A stretch of DNA of 64,000 nt from Alphaproteobacteria bacterium (GTDB lineage: Bacteria; Pseudomonadota; Alphaproteobacteria; DSM-16000; Inquilinaceae), in contig JANQIX010000057.1 in NCBI GenBank assembly GCA_028281925.1, forward strand, positions 62,001 to 126,000. Direction: 5' to 3'. A program made the translations under genes and the position numbers. Shown one piece after another: positions 8,347 through 17,154 of the stretch. Position 1 is the first letter of the stretch, and every line of letters begins with the position of its first letter. The notes beneath the pieces are model-generated. The model was not told the origin of the DNA. It did no database searches and worked only from the letters and a program-made list of their open reading frames with translations.

Positions 8347-9579
8347 TCACCGGAACAGGTCGGGCATGTGGTCGGCCTGGATCCAGGCGTCGCGGCGTCC
8401 GTCGCGCAGCGACTTCGAAAGATCAGCATTGCGGTAAGGCGGCCCCTCGCCGGCCGCAACCTCGTGGACAAGGCGGCCGAGTGCGCTGTCTGGCCCGGTC
8501 GGAAAGCGCTGAGCGATCTCGGCAGCCGTCGCACGGGCACCCGTGCGCAGGGTCCCGCTTTCCAGCGCCTCGGCAACGCATTCGGCGAGCGCGTCAACCG
8601 ATGGCGCCAGCCGGACCGCCGCATCGCTGGCAAACAGTCGCGCCAATTCGCCGACGGCCGTGGCGCAGACCGGAACGCTGGCCGCCAGGGCGGCAATCGC
8701 CTCACCAGCATCCCGGGTTGCGCCCCCGGCATCGTCGGGCCACGGCAACAGCAGAAGATCGAGATTGCCGAGCCAGTCCAGGAACCCGTCAACCGAACCG
8801 CGATCGGACCTCTCGATCGTGATGTTCTGGTTCGCTGCAATCAACTCATGCACACGTGGCCACAAGGCGCCAGACCCGGAGATCAGGACCGAAACGCGAT
8901 CCCTAAGCCGATCGGGCAGATGGGCAACACAGTCAAGGGCGACCAGCAGCTCGCGCGCATCTTCGACGCTGTCTATCCGGCCCGACCAGCCCACGCGAAT
9001 TCGCCCGCCCGCAGCTGAATACGGCGCCGCAGTCGCGGTGCCGGGAACAGTCGTCGGCCACAGCAAGGCGCTGCCGCCGGCCAGGGGGCGCACAGCGTCG
9101 TCCAGTGGCTTGGATGCAGCGACGCAGGCGGCACTGGCACTCGCAACGGTCGCCAGCAGACTTTCGCCCGCAAAGGAGGGTAACCGGGCGGCGAGACGAT
9201 CGAACCCCTGCTCCGCCCCGCCGAGATCACGGCCGTCATAGTCAAGGATGATGCGGTTGCCGCGATAGGCGAAGGTCAAGATCACGCCGAAGGCGAACGT
9301 GCCCAGCCCACGGCAGAGAATCAGGGCGTCCCGATGCCCGTGAAGACGGTCATAGAGCGCAAGGTTGCGAGCCCACTGGTCACGGACCGGATCGCCGTAA
9401 CTCGCGACTTCCGGTGCGATCGCGTCCGCCATCGAGATGACCGTGACCGGCAGACCCAGATCTCGAAACACCGCCATATACATGGCATGGCGCAGATCGG
9501 CGGACAGGTCCGCCGCAGGCAGATCGGTGACGACCACGGCCTCCGTCATCGCCAGCGGCGCTCGTCTCTCGGCACTCAT
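8347..9579 (-). CDS. Glycosyltransferase-like protein (GT-B)
   Basis: 410 aa. Its ATG overlaps the stop of the upstream gene (ATGA at 9576-9579), which fixes the start and indicates translational coupling. N-terminal half: LILCRGLGTFAFG and IILDYDGRDLG. C-terminal half: GGRIRVGWSGRID, ISGSGALW, DLLLLPWPDDAG, ALAASVPVCATAVGE, the usual spacing of a GT4 donor domain. No signal peptide or membrane segment. Donor and acceptor unknown. Confidence 0.72.
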   Translation of the reverse strand: MSAERRAPLAMTEAVVVTDLPAADLSADLRHAMYMAVFRDLGLPVTVISMADAIAPEVASYGDPVRDQWARNLALYDRLHGHRDALILCRGLGTFAFGVILTFAYRGNRIILDYDGRDLGGAEQGFDRLAARLPSFAGESLLATVASASAACVAASKPLDDAVRPLAGGSALLWPTTVPGTATAAPYSAAGGRIRVGWSGRIDSVEDARELLVALDCVAHLPDRLRDRVSVLISGSGALWPRVHELIAANQNITIERSDRGSVDGFLDWLGNLDLLLLPWPDDAGGATRDAGEAIAALAASVPVCATAVGELARLFASDAAVRLAPSVDALAECVAEALESGTLRTGARATAAEIAQRFPTGPDSALGRLVHEVAAGEGPPYRNADLSKSLRDGRRDAWIQADHMPDLFR

Positions 9580-12179
9580 GACGCCGCTCCTGCCGTGCGG
9601 GGCCGGACCACGACGGCCCAATCGGATAACGTTCCGTCGGGGCTCCGCGCCAGATGCTCCACACCCAAGATGCCAAGGCCGCGGCCTGCAAGTTCAGCCA
9701 TCATGCCCGGCAGCGTCCGTATCAGACCGTTGCCGCCTCCGGACGGCAGCACCGGATGACGGTCCGCCGTCACCATGCGCGCCAAAACATAGCTGCGGGC
9801 CGGCAGGCCGGCCGCCAGCGTTTCAAGCCAAGCATCGACCGTGGCGTCGTCGCCGAAGCTGGGACGCGGATCCAGCAGCAGCACCGCATCGAACAGCCGG
9901 CCGGACGCCATCATGCTCTCTGCGGAAAGCCGCTCGGGATCGCGCATCACCAGCCGTTCGCCCTCCGGCAAAGCTGAATCGGGGTCGACCAAGGCGAACG
10001 CGCCGCGTTCAGGCAGGACACGGTCGGCCAAGTGGCGCAGGGCCAGGGCCAAGCCGTCGCCCCCAGCAAGCCAATCCAGAGCTGCCGCTGCACGCCGCGG
10101 CGGTGCCTCGTCATCAGCCAGGAACCGATCACGATCGAAGAGGACGCCAGGTATCGGCGGCGGCAAGTCGACATTGGTGTGGAATGCAACAAGCGCGGCG
10201 AGCCAGTCGGCCACCGTCTCGTCGGCGGCATTCGCCTGCATCAGCCACGCCTCTTTGAAGCCAAGCGGTTCCACACCAGGCGGCGACTGGCGTGCGCAAA
10301 TCCGCTGCCATGAGAAGGCGTCTTTCATGACACAAGCAGCCGTCCCGCCCGGCAGCAGCAATTGGCTCAGGCCACGGGCCCTGAGCGCGGACCGGAACAT
10401 GCCCGTGGCAAAGGCACGGGCGGCAACCGGAACTGCGGACCAGAGCGGTGCCAGCGACAGTCCGCGCCCAGCCAGCATGAACGTGCTGACAAAGCTGTCG
10501 TGATGGACCGGCACGTTCCCAAGAACGACATGGCTGCGATACTCGCGACCCTCCCTGTCCCTGAGGGCGGCGCGCGACATGGCCAGATCCAGCTCGTGCA
10601 GGACTATCGATTGCCACAAGCTCTGCAGGTGACCTTCGCGATAGGCATTACCGGCGGCAAGATAGGCAACGGCGTCGCACCCTTGCGCGACAGCCACATG
10701 CGTGCCCACGGCCAGGGCAGTGCATCCGCCGTCGCCCGGCTCGATCGGCAGGGGAACGTACTCTATGCCGGCATCCGCCGGCGGCGGCACCTCGACGCCG
10801 ACACCGACGCAGTAGTGCCGAACGTCCAGACCCTGCTCTCGGACGCTTTGCTGGCTGTCTCTCAACGCCGCGATCTCGTCCGGACCGTAGGGTGTGACGA
10901 CGGCGAGGCGCCCCCTTTCCATCTGCCGCCGCGTCGTCATGATCACGGGGGGATCGCCGGGACGACGGGCCAGCCACCGCGTGTGCCCGCGCTTGAACGC
11001 CGACAGATCCGTCGTCGTGATCTCCCGGCCGGCCGAGGCGCGCAGGATCTCGTCCAGCGGTGGCGGCGCACCACCGGGGGCGGTCCAGGGCAGGTACGGG
11101 TCCGCGCGCATCACCGAAACAGTATCGGCCACCATTCTGGTCAGCAGGGCGGCACAGGTCTCAGCCGATTCAGCGATGCCGGCTGTCCAGTCCCGCCCGG
11201 CCTGTGCCAGGTCGCGTGGCAAGGTCTGGCCGGCTTCGGTCAGGCTCTTGCCGCGCTCGCACTCCGAGACATGCGAGAAGTGCAGCACGCTGATCGACAC
11301 CAGTCCCGTCGGCAAGCCCCAGGTCATTCGCACGGGCGTGCGGTTTGCAAACACCACATCACTGCGCGTGTCGGCGGTGCCCCAGTCCAGATCGATCGCG
11401 GCCGTAACGCCGTCGTCCGCCATCCGAACGGCGAGCGCCTGGGTCAGCAGACCCGCAACACCGCTTGCGGCAGGCTGCTCGGCCAGAAACCGGTCACCCG
11501 GCATGCAGTCCGTCGCATAGACGCGCAGGCCGAACCCGGCTTCGTCGGTCGCCACCTGCAGGGCCGCAATCAAGTCCGAGCGCCGCGGCTCGGTGCGCAG
11601 CCGCGTCAGCAGGCCGAGAACGATCTTCGCGCCCTCCGGCGGAGCCTCCCCGGCGTCGCGGAAATGGAGTGGTAGGGCCGTCTGCTGCGCACTGACAATT
11701 CCGTGGTGAAGCTGCACGCGAAGGCGCGCCGCCAGGGCGTCGGCCGGCAATCGATCCAGATCGGTTAAGACATCCGTCCGCCCCATTGCCCCGTGCCGCA
11801 AGAGGACGGCACGGACGTGGTCCACCAGCCCTGCCTCCACTCGGTCGCTTGCGGCGAAGGCAGCTGCCCGCTCTTGCACCACCAACGCCAGGTTGGCGTC
11901 AGCTGCGAGCGCGCAGTCGAAGTGGTCGATCGCCGTATCGAGATCGCCGAGACGCCTGGATGCCATGCCGGCCGCCAGATGGGCCAGGGCATCGCCGGGC
12001 CGATCGGCCAGCGCCGCGGCGGCGGCCACCTTGGCGTCCGCGGGCCGGCCCGCCCTGACCAGCGCAAACGCATGCTCAAGCGGGAACTGCGGCGCCTCGG
12101 CCAATGCCGCCAAAGCCAGGTCGAGACGGCCAAGCCGCTGGTGTCGCCGGCTTTCCGCCCGATGGTCGATCGTCGTCAT
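9576..12179 (-). CDS. Large TPR-containing glycosyltransferase-like protein
   Basis: About 867 aa. Residues ~10-140 form TPR-like helices (repeated LAHLAAGMASRRLGDLDTA type units). The middle has a GT-A-like stretch starting near MERGRLAVVTPYGPDEI. The C-terminal ~200 residues, including LFDAVLLLDPRPSF and RGLGILGVEHL, resemble the end of a Rossmann-type domain. I recognise the architecture only loosely. ATG 12179 precedes the TPR region; a GTG at 12206 is possible. It is coupled to the following glycosyltransferase by a 4-bp overlap. Confidence 0.6.
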   Translation of the reverse strand: MTTIDHRAESRRHQRLGRLDLALAALAEAPQFPLEHAFALVRAGRPADAKVAAAAALADRPGDALAHLAAGMASRRLGDLDTAIDHFDCALAADANLALVVQERAAAFAASDRVEAGLVDHVRAVLLRHGAMGRTDVLTDLDRLPADALAARLRVQLHHGIVSAQQTALPLHFRDAGEAPPEGAKIVLGLLTRLRTEPRRSDLIAALQVATDEAGFGLRVYATDCMPGDRFLAEQPAASGVAGLLTQALAVRMADDGVTAAIDLDWGTADTRSDVVFANRTPVRMTWGLPTGLVSISVLHFSHVSECERGKSLTEAGQTLPRDLAQAGRDWTAGIAESAETCAALLTRMVADTVSVMRADPYLPWTAPGGAPPPLDEILRASAGREITTTDLSAFKRGHTRWLARRPGDPPVIMTTRRQMERGRLAVVTPYGPDEIAALRDSQQSVREQGLDVRHYCVGVGVEVPPPADAGIEYVPLPIEPGDGGCTALAVGTHVAVAQGCDAVAYLAAGNAYREGHLQSLWQSIVLHELDLAMSRAALRDREGREYRSHVVLGNVPVHHDSFVSTFMLAGRGLSLAPLWSAVPVAARAFATGMFRSALRARGLSQLLLPGGTAACVMKDAFSWQRICARQSPPGVEPLGFKEAWLMQANAADETVADWLAALVAFHTNVDLPPPIPGVLFDRDRFLADDEAPPRRAAAALDWLAGGDGLALALRHLADRVLPERGAFALVDPDSALPEGERLVMRDPERLSAESMMASGRLFDAVLLLDPRPSFGDDATVDAWLETLAAGLPARSYVLARMVTADRHPVLPSGGGNGLIRTLPGMMAELAGRGLGILGVEHLARSPDGTLSDWAVVVRPRTAGAAS

Positions 12180-12246
12180 GGGGCTATCGGGTCGGCGACA
12201 GCGCACCGACCATGGCTAATCCGAGAGCGCCGGCGGACTGCCCGCA

Positions 12247-13422
12247 TCACCTCCGTGCTGCGATGCAGAGATTTGGCCCATAGAGATGCTTCCAATCGTA
12301 CAGCCCCGTTTCTACGGATGTGAAACCGAAACGCTTCAGCGCCTCTACGATGTCGTCCCGATACAGCCAGTGCACAGATTCCTGCAACCCACCGAGGTGG
12401 TTCGTCGACTGAGTGCCATCCGCATAGTGGAAACATCGTGTCTTGTACTCGAACCCATCGATCGATCGTGTCTCATCACGATCGTGGGCGAAGCGCCACG
12501 ACAGATGTGCATTCGACTCGATGTGCTCGTCATCATAGAAGTGCGTCCAAAGGAACAGCCGGTCCGTTTTCTCGGCACATTGGCGAAGGAACTCCATAGG
12601 ACGCGCCTGATGATACAGCACGCCTGACGCAAAGATCAGGTCGAAACGACGGTCAACTTTATCCAGGTACTGAATGAAGTTGCCAAGCAGGAACCGAGTC
12701 CGATCCATCTCGAACAGGTTCTTGACGATCAGACACCGCAAGAATGCCCGCGGGTTCGCTTCCACGGCCGTCAGGCGACCGGCATTGTGGACCTTCTCGA
12801 GCTGGTAGGTATGGCCGCCTTCGTAGGGCCCCAACTCCAGCACATCCATCCCGTCAATGGGTCCAAGCTTCTCGACCGCCCATTTCACGCGCGGGTCGTC
12901 AAACAGCGGCGCCCAGCCAGCCCGGACATCCGGCAGCGGTAGCTGACAGAGCCAGTCGCCACCAAAGATATCGACGTCATGCTGCGGATGCGGGGCGAGC
13001 GAGATCATGGCGTCATTGATCTGTCCGGGCTCGAGCCGGTGATCCGTCTGACGTCGATGTGCATCGGCTTCGGCGATCAGGTGAGCCGTCACAGTCTTTG
13101 CGAAGCCGCACGCCTCAAGGTGCGGGAGGTACTTATCGTGGCCGCGAAAGCTGCAGATCAAGACACAGCCAGACAGGTCGAGCGCGCGGCAGGCCTCGAA
13201 GTCATAGCAGGGCAGGCCGCAGAACGGTTCGGACTTCAGGATATCAACAAATCCGAGAACCTCGATGCCCTGCCGCTGACAGGCCTGCAGAACAAAGACA
13301 CCTTCGTCGTTGCCGCAGAAGATGTACGCTGGCCGGCCGCGAGGCAGCCCATCTTCAAGATAGATCGTCTCGATGTCCTGCACGCGGTCCAAGATCGTGT
13401 CCATTGGTCCAATCGCTTTCAT
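12247..13422 (-). CDS. SAM-dependent methyltransferase with N-terminal nucleotide-binding-like domain
   Basis: 391 aa. Residues ~25-125 look like a Rossmann-like sugar/nucleotide module (RGRPAYIFCGNDEG, VLGFVDI). Residues ~185-300 are a class I methyltransferase: GMDVLELGPYEGGHTYQL is motif I, LTAVEANP motif II and FDLIFASGVLYHQ the post-II/III region. It sits between two glycosyltransferases, so it probably methylates a sugar residue. ATG 13422 start; substrate unknown. Confidence 0.8.
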   Translation of the reverse strand: MKAIGPMDTILDRVQDIETIYLEDGLPRGRPAYIFCGNDEGVFVLQACQRQGIEVLGFVDILKSEPFCGLPCYDFEACRALDLSGCVLICSFRGHDKYLPHLEACGFAKTVTAHLIAEADAHRRQTDHRLEPGQINDAMISLAPHPQHDVDIFGGDWLCQLPLPDVRAGWAPLFDDPRVKWAVEKLGPIDGMDVLELGPYEGGHTYQLEKVHNAGRLTAVEANPRAFLRCLIVKNLFEMDRTRFLLGNFIQYLDKVDRRFDLIFASGVLYHQARPMEFLRQCAEKTDRLFLWTHFYDDEHIESNAHLSWRFAHDRDETRSIDGFEYKTRCFHYADGTQSTNHLGGLQESVHWLYRDDIVEALKRFGFTSVETGLYDWKHLYGPNLCIAARR

Positions 13423-13449
13423 CGTCGTGTTTTGCCGGTAGGCGCGCCC

Positions 13450-14664
13450 TCACATGAGCCGTTCGAGCACGGCCTCCACTTGAGGGCCGATGGCATCGAA
13501 GCAGAATTCTTGGCGGATGGTCTCGTGGCCCCGGCGCGCCATGGTCTTGCGCCGCTCGGCATCGGCGATCAGCGTGGTCAGGCGATCAGTGAATTCCGCC
13601 GTGTCGCTTGCCAGCATGCCCGTCTCGCCGTCTTCCAGGATGTGCGCAGGCTCCCCGGTCGCCGACGCGCAGACGGCCAGCCCCATAGCCATGTATTCGA
13701 ACATCTTGGTCGGTGACTTCGCCCGCGTGTACTTGTTCTCCATCAGGAACATCAGACCGATATCCATCTGCGCCAGGAGCGCCGGCATGCGGTCCGGTTC
13801 CAGAAAACTGTGCGTCCTGATCTGGTCTGCGGCCTCGGCTTCTTCAGCAAGCTCGCGAGCCATGGCGGCCGCCATCGGTGCCATGCTGCCGAAAGCCAAC
13901 AAGTTCAGGCAGGCGCCCTGACGCACATCCGCCGGCACGTCCAGGAAGCAACGCACAATGTTCAGGTAGTCGCGCATCATCGCGCCGTTCCAGATCGACC
14001 CGGGCCAGATGATGTTCACACGGTCCGTCGGTATGGGCAGGGGCGCTTCGGCCTTGTCGCGCAGCGCGATATCGAACAGCTGGGTGTCGACCACCGTTCG
14101 GATCAGATGCGTGTTCTCGTTATAGGCCGTCAGCATGTCGCGCAGGACCGTAGACGACGCAACGCACGCGTCGGCCTTGCCCGCCGCATCGCCCATCATT
14201 CGGCGCGGATGGAAGTCGTCCATCATGGCGGCCAGCGGCCCGGCGGTGAAATTGATCTCCACGTCGTTGTCGTCGTAGTCGAAGACAAGTCGGTTGCCAC
14301 CAGCGACGGCTGCCATACCGGCGGCGATGTAGTTGATGTCCGCTTTCTGCGTGTAGAGGACCGCCTTCGAAGTCTCGGCGATGACCGCTATCGCATCCAG
14401 CAGCCGCCCGAACAGATAGCGGTCCATCAAGGGCCAGTTGTTGCGCGGGATATGGGAAATGCCGTCGGGCTTTGTGAAGTCGTCGGTCATCGACAGCACT
14501 TCCGTTTTCCAGCCTCGCCGATTCAGCTCGCGCGAAAAGCCGAAGGCTCTGACGCGCGACGGCGCGTCGTGATAGCCGTCGGCCGGAACGAACAGCACGT
14601 CGGCATGGCGGCACCGTTCCACGAGCTGGTCGAGATCAGGTCTGCCGGGATTGGCGTGTGGCAT
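13450..14664 (-). CDS. Glycosyltransferase, GT-B (family 4)
   Basis: 404 aa. N-terminal half with DVLFVPADGYHDAPSRVRA and FDYDDNDVE. C-terminal half with NIIWPGSIWNG, the DIGLMFL strand and KSPTKMFEYMAMGLAVCAS, the acidic EX7E-like donor-binding block of family 4 enzymes, followed by a typical C-terminal helix. 27 bp upstream of the methyltransferase gene in the same direction. Cytoplasmic; sugar specificity unknown. Confidence 0.85.
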   Translation of the reverse strand: MPHANPGRPDLDQLVERCRHADVLFVPADGYHDAPSRVRAFGFSRELNRRGWKTEVLSMTDDFTKPDGISHIPRNNWPLMDRYLFGRLLDAIAVIAETSKAVLYTQKADINYIAAGMAAVAGGNRLVFDYDDNDVEINFTAGPLAAMMDDFHPRRMMGDAAGKADACVASSTVLRDMLTAYNENTHLIRTVVDTQLFDIALRDKAEAPLPIPTDRVNIIWPGSIWNGAMMRDYLNIVRCFLDVPADVRQGACLNLLAFGSMAPMAAAMARELAEEAEAADQIRTHSFLEPDRMPALLAQMDIGLMFLMENKYTRAKSPTKMFEYMAMGLAVCASATGEPAHILEDGETGMLASDTAEFTDRLTTLIADAERRKTMARRGHETIRQEFCFDAIGPQVEAVLERLM

Positions 14665-14734
14665 GGCTGGGTCTGGCCTCGCTGGCTAAGGGCTCTTCGC
14701 AGCGCAGCAGCGCCGGTCGCGCCGCGCGCCGGCC

Positions 14735-16120
14735 TCAGGCGACCGCGCGGGCGAAGTTTTCCAGCTGCCGCTGCAACTGCTCCATCTTCACTTTGCCATC
14801 GCCGGTGATCGTATAGCCATCGTCGACATGGGCGCCCTTGTACCGGTCCAGCGACTTCCGCTCTTTCAGGGTGTGCAGGGGCGTGCCCTCCATCTCCGCG
14901 GTGCCGGATTCCTGGTATGTGTGCAGGGGCATCGAAGCGATGTACTGCTTGGTCTCAAGCATCTGAGCCGGGGTCTCACCGGGCAGTCCGTAGGTGAAGG
15001 TGCCGTGCACCGTGATCCCGATTTCTTTCAGGAAGAACACCACGTTGCGCGCCTCTTCCAGGTTGAGACGCTTGTTAACGATGGTGTCGATCACCTGCTG
15101 GTTGCCGCTCTCGAACCCGATCTTAACGTGGTAGCAGCCGGACTCCTTCATGGCGACCCAGGTATCGCGCTTGATGGTGTCCGCCCGGCACATAGCCGAC
15201 CAGGGTAGGTCGATCCCTTTCATCACCTCTGAAATGCCAAGCACATGGCGGTCGGCGAGATTGAAGGTATCGTCATCGAAGTAGACGCACGAGATATTAT
15301 AGGTGTCGCGCAGATGTCGCACGAAGCCGTCGATGTATTCCGGTGAATAGAACCGTACCGACCGCTTGCTAGTCCCGTCCGGATCATTGCCGGTCATGAC
15401 GGCCGGCCAGACACAGAAGATGCACTTGTACGGGCAGCCGCGGCTGGCCCAGATCGGTGCCTGCGGCTGTTCCAGCGTGGTCTGGGGGCGGTCGCGGAAT
15501 GGATGTGCGTGGTCCCAGTAACGGCCGATGTGCAGCTTGTCGAAATAGGGAAAGGGCGAGGCGTTCATCTCATCCGTCGACAGCATGTCGTAGTCGATGA
15601 AGCCAGACTCGCCCTGAACGACGCGCGTGGCACCCTTCTCGTACTCGCCGCGAATGCAAGCGTGCACCGGGAATCTCTCCAGGATCTCTTTGTGCTTCAC
15701 GGTGATGGGGCCGGTAATCACGAGCTTCGACCGCGGGCTGAGCTGATGCATCAGCCGCACCATCTTGGCGTCATGATCCCAGCTCGACGACGCGCTCTCA
15801 AAGAAGATGTAGTCGTAATGCGTCCGAGTCATGTAGTCGAAGAAGGCCTGATAGCTTTCGCGCAGTGCAATACTGTCGCGAAAGTCGACTTCTGCGCCGG
15901 TCTCGCGGGCGACGTAGGTGGTCGCATACCCCATGAAAAAGGGATACGGCATGTACTCGCGCCAAACCGGCTGATCAGGGCGAGACTCGGTGACAACGGT
16001 ATAGGGCCACCGGGAGCCCGCGCGGATGCCGGCGCGCACGACCATCTCATACGGTCCGTCCCCCCGATCGGAAAACGGGATGCCGGGCCACCAGGGGGGG
16101 TTGCAGAAAAGCACACGCAT
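14735..16120 (-). CDS. B12-binding-type radical SAM protein
   Basis: 461 aa. It opens with MRVLFCNPPWWPG as in cobalamin-binding-domain radical SAM enzymes. Residues ~40-190 resemble the B12-binding Rossmann domain but lack an obvious DxHxxG. The radical SAM cluster is ASRGCPYKCIFC with Cys229, Cys233 and Cys236. ATG 16120 has GAGGA upstream; the open frame continues but without domain content. Enzymes of this class methylate unactivated carbons or rearrange substrates; here it may act on a sugar or lipid of the glycan. Divergent from the next gene. Confidence 0.82.
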   Translation of the reverse strand: MRVLFCNPPWWPGIPFSDRGDGPYEMVVRAGIRAGSRWPYTVVTESRPDQPVWREYMPYPFFMGYATTYVARETGAEVDFRDSIALRESYQAFFDYMTRTHYDYIFFESASSSWDHDAKMVRLMHQLSPRSKLVITGPITVKHKEILERFPVHACIRGEYEKGATRVVQGESGFIDYDMLSTDEMNASPFPYFDKLHIGRYWDHAHPFRDRPQTTLEQPQAPIWASRGCPYKCIFCVWPAVMTGNDPDGTSKRSVRFYSPEYIDGFVRHLRDTYNISCVYFDDDTFNLADRHVLGISEVMKGIDLPWSAMCRADTIKRDTWVAMKESGCYHVKIGFESGNQQVIDTIVNKRLNLEEARNVVFFLKEIGITVHGTFTYGLPGETPAQMLETKQYIASMPLHTYQESGTAEMEGTPLHTLKERKSLDRYKGAHVDDGYTITGDGKVKMEQLQRQLENFARAVA

Positions 16121-16220
16121 GAGCGTCGTTCCTCGCGAGATGAGCCGAACGGTGACAGCCAACGCGCCGATCTGGCCACGTCTGCCTATGGTCGTACGCT
16201 TGTTGTCCCTCAGCACCGCT

Positions 16221-16238
16221 TTAAGAAAAGTTAACCAA
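16221..16238 (+). promoter_or_regulatory. TTAA-N6-TTAACCAA motif in divergent intergenic region
   Basis: TTAA at 16221-16224 and TTAACCAA at 16231-16238, six bases apart, between the radical SAM gene and the methyltransferase gene. A close relative (CTAA-N6-TTAACCAA) is at 19252-19269 in another divergent region of the glycan locus. It resembles CtrA sites, but with a 6- rather than 7-base spacer; the regulator is not certain. Confidence 0.3.
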
Positions 16239-16260
16239 CCGGCTGCCACACCATAATCCG

Positions 16261-17115
16261 ATGTCGTGCGCGGCAGAGGTGCCGGGGCCCGACACGACCA
16301 GCGGCGTTGGGCAGGGGACGGAAAGGGATTTGCTCGTGTCCGATGTTCAACATCTCGACCCATTCGAGATCGAGCTGTCCACATATTCGGTGCCTGCGGA
16401 TCTGCCTGACCCGGCAACAGCCGCCGCGTTCTTTGCCGGCGAGAAAACGGGATCTGCCGCCCTGCAGTTCCTGGAAACCGCCCTGTCGTCAGGCGCGCTG
16501 CCGTTGGACGACGGGTTCGACAGGATCATCCACCCCGGGGCGATCTTTCTGCACGACGCCCATCTGCTCTACTATCTGACTCGCAGTCTTCGGCCGGAGA
16601 TGGTGGTCGAGACGGGCTTCGGCTATGGGCTGTCAGCCGCGCTCTTGCTCTCTGCGATGCGGGTGAATGGCCGTGGGACATTGGTTTCAATGGACCCCAT
16701 CCTGCAATCACCCTCGCCCGCGGGGGTCAGGCTGCTGGCCAAACTGGGGCTGGAGGGCCATCGCCCTGTTGCCGAACCGTCGGCTTTGGGCTTGGCGGCC
16801 ATGGCAGCGAAGTATCGAGAGCCGAGACTCAAGCTGTCCTTCGTCGACGGCAGCCACCACTTCGATGCGAAGATGATCGACTTCTACCTCTTGGACAGAA
16901 TGACCGAGGTGCATGGGATCATCGCGCTGCACGACCCCGACGGCTCGGCGGTCGAAACGCTGATCAGTTTTATTGAGGCCAATCGGCCCTACCGCGTCGC
17001 CAGGCCGGTCTCGACCCTGGCCATCTGCCAGAAGCTGGAGCACGACACCCGGCTCTGGGATCACTTCGTTCCGTTCCACGTGAGCCAGCGGCATCACGGG
17101 AGCGGACTGATCTAA
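16261..17115 (+). CDS. Class I SAM-dependent methyltransferase (Methyltransf_24-like)
   Basis: 284 aa from ATG 16261. Motif I is VVETGFGYGLSAALLL, then LVSMDP and FVDGSHHFDAKMIDFYLLD, which match the CmcI/Methyltransf_24 branch. An in-frame GTG at 16336 has AAGGGA seven bases upstream and could be the true start; residues 1-25 carry no domain signal but have host-like third-position GC. Role: likely O- or N-methylation of a glycan sugar. Confidence 0.75.
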   Translation: MSCAAEVPGPDTTSGVGQGTERDLLVSDVQHLDPFEIELSTYSVPADLPDPATAAAFFAGEKTGSAALQFLETALSSGALPLDDGFDRIIHPGAIFLHDAHLLYYLTRSLRPEMVVETGFGYGLSAALLLSAMRVNGRGTLVSMDPILQSPSPAGVRLLAKLGLEGHRPVAEPSALGLAAMAAKYREPRLKLSFVDGSHHFDAKMIDFYLLDRMTEVHGIIALHDPDGSAVETLISFIEANRPYRVARPVSTLAICQKLEHDTRLWDHFVPFHVSQRHHGSGLI

Positions 17116-17154
17116 GCCCGTTGGCCGCAAGCCAGGCGACGTACGGAGGGGTCC

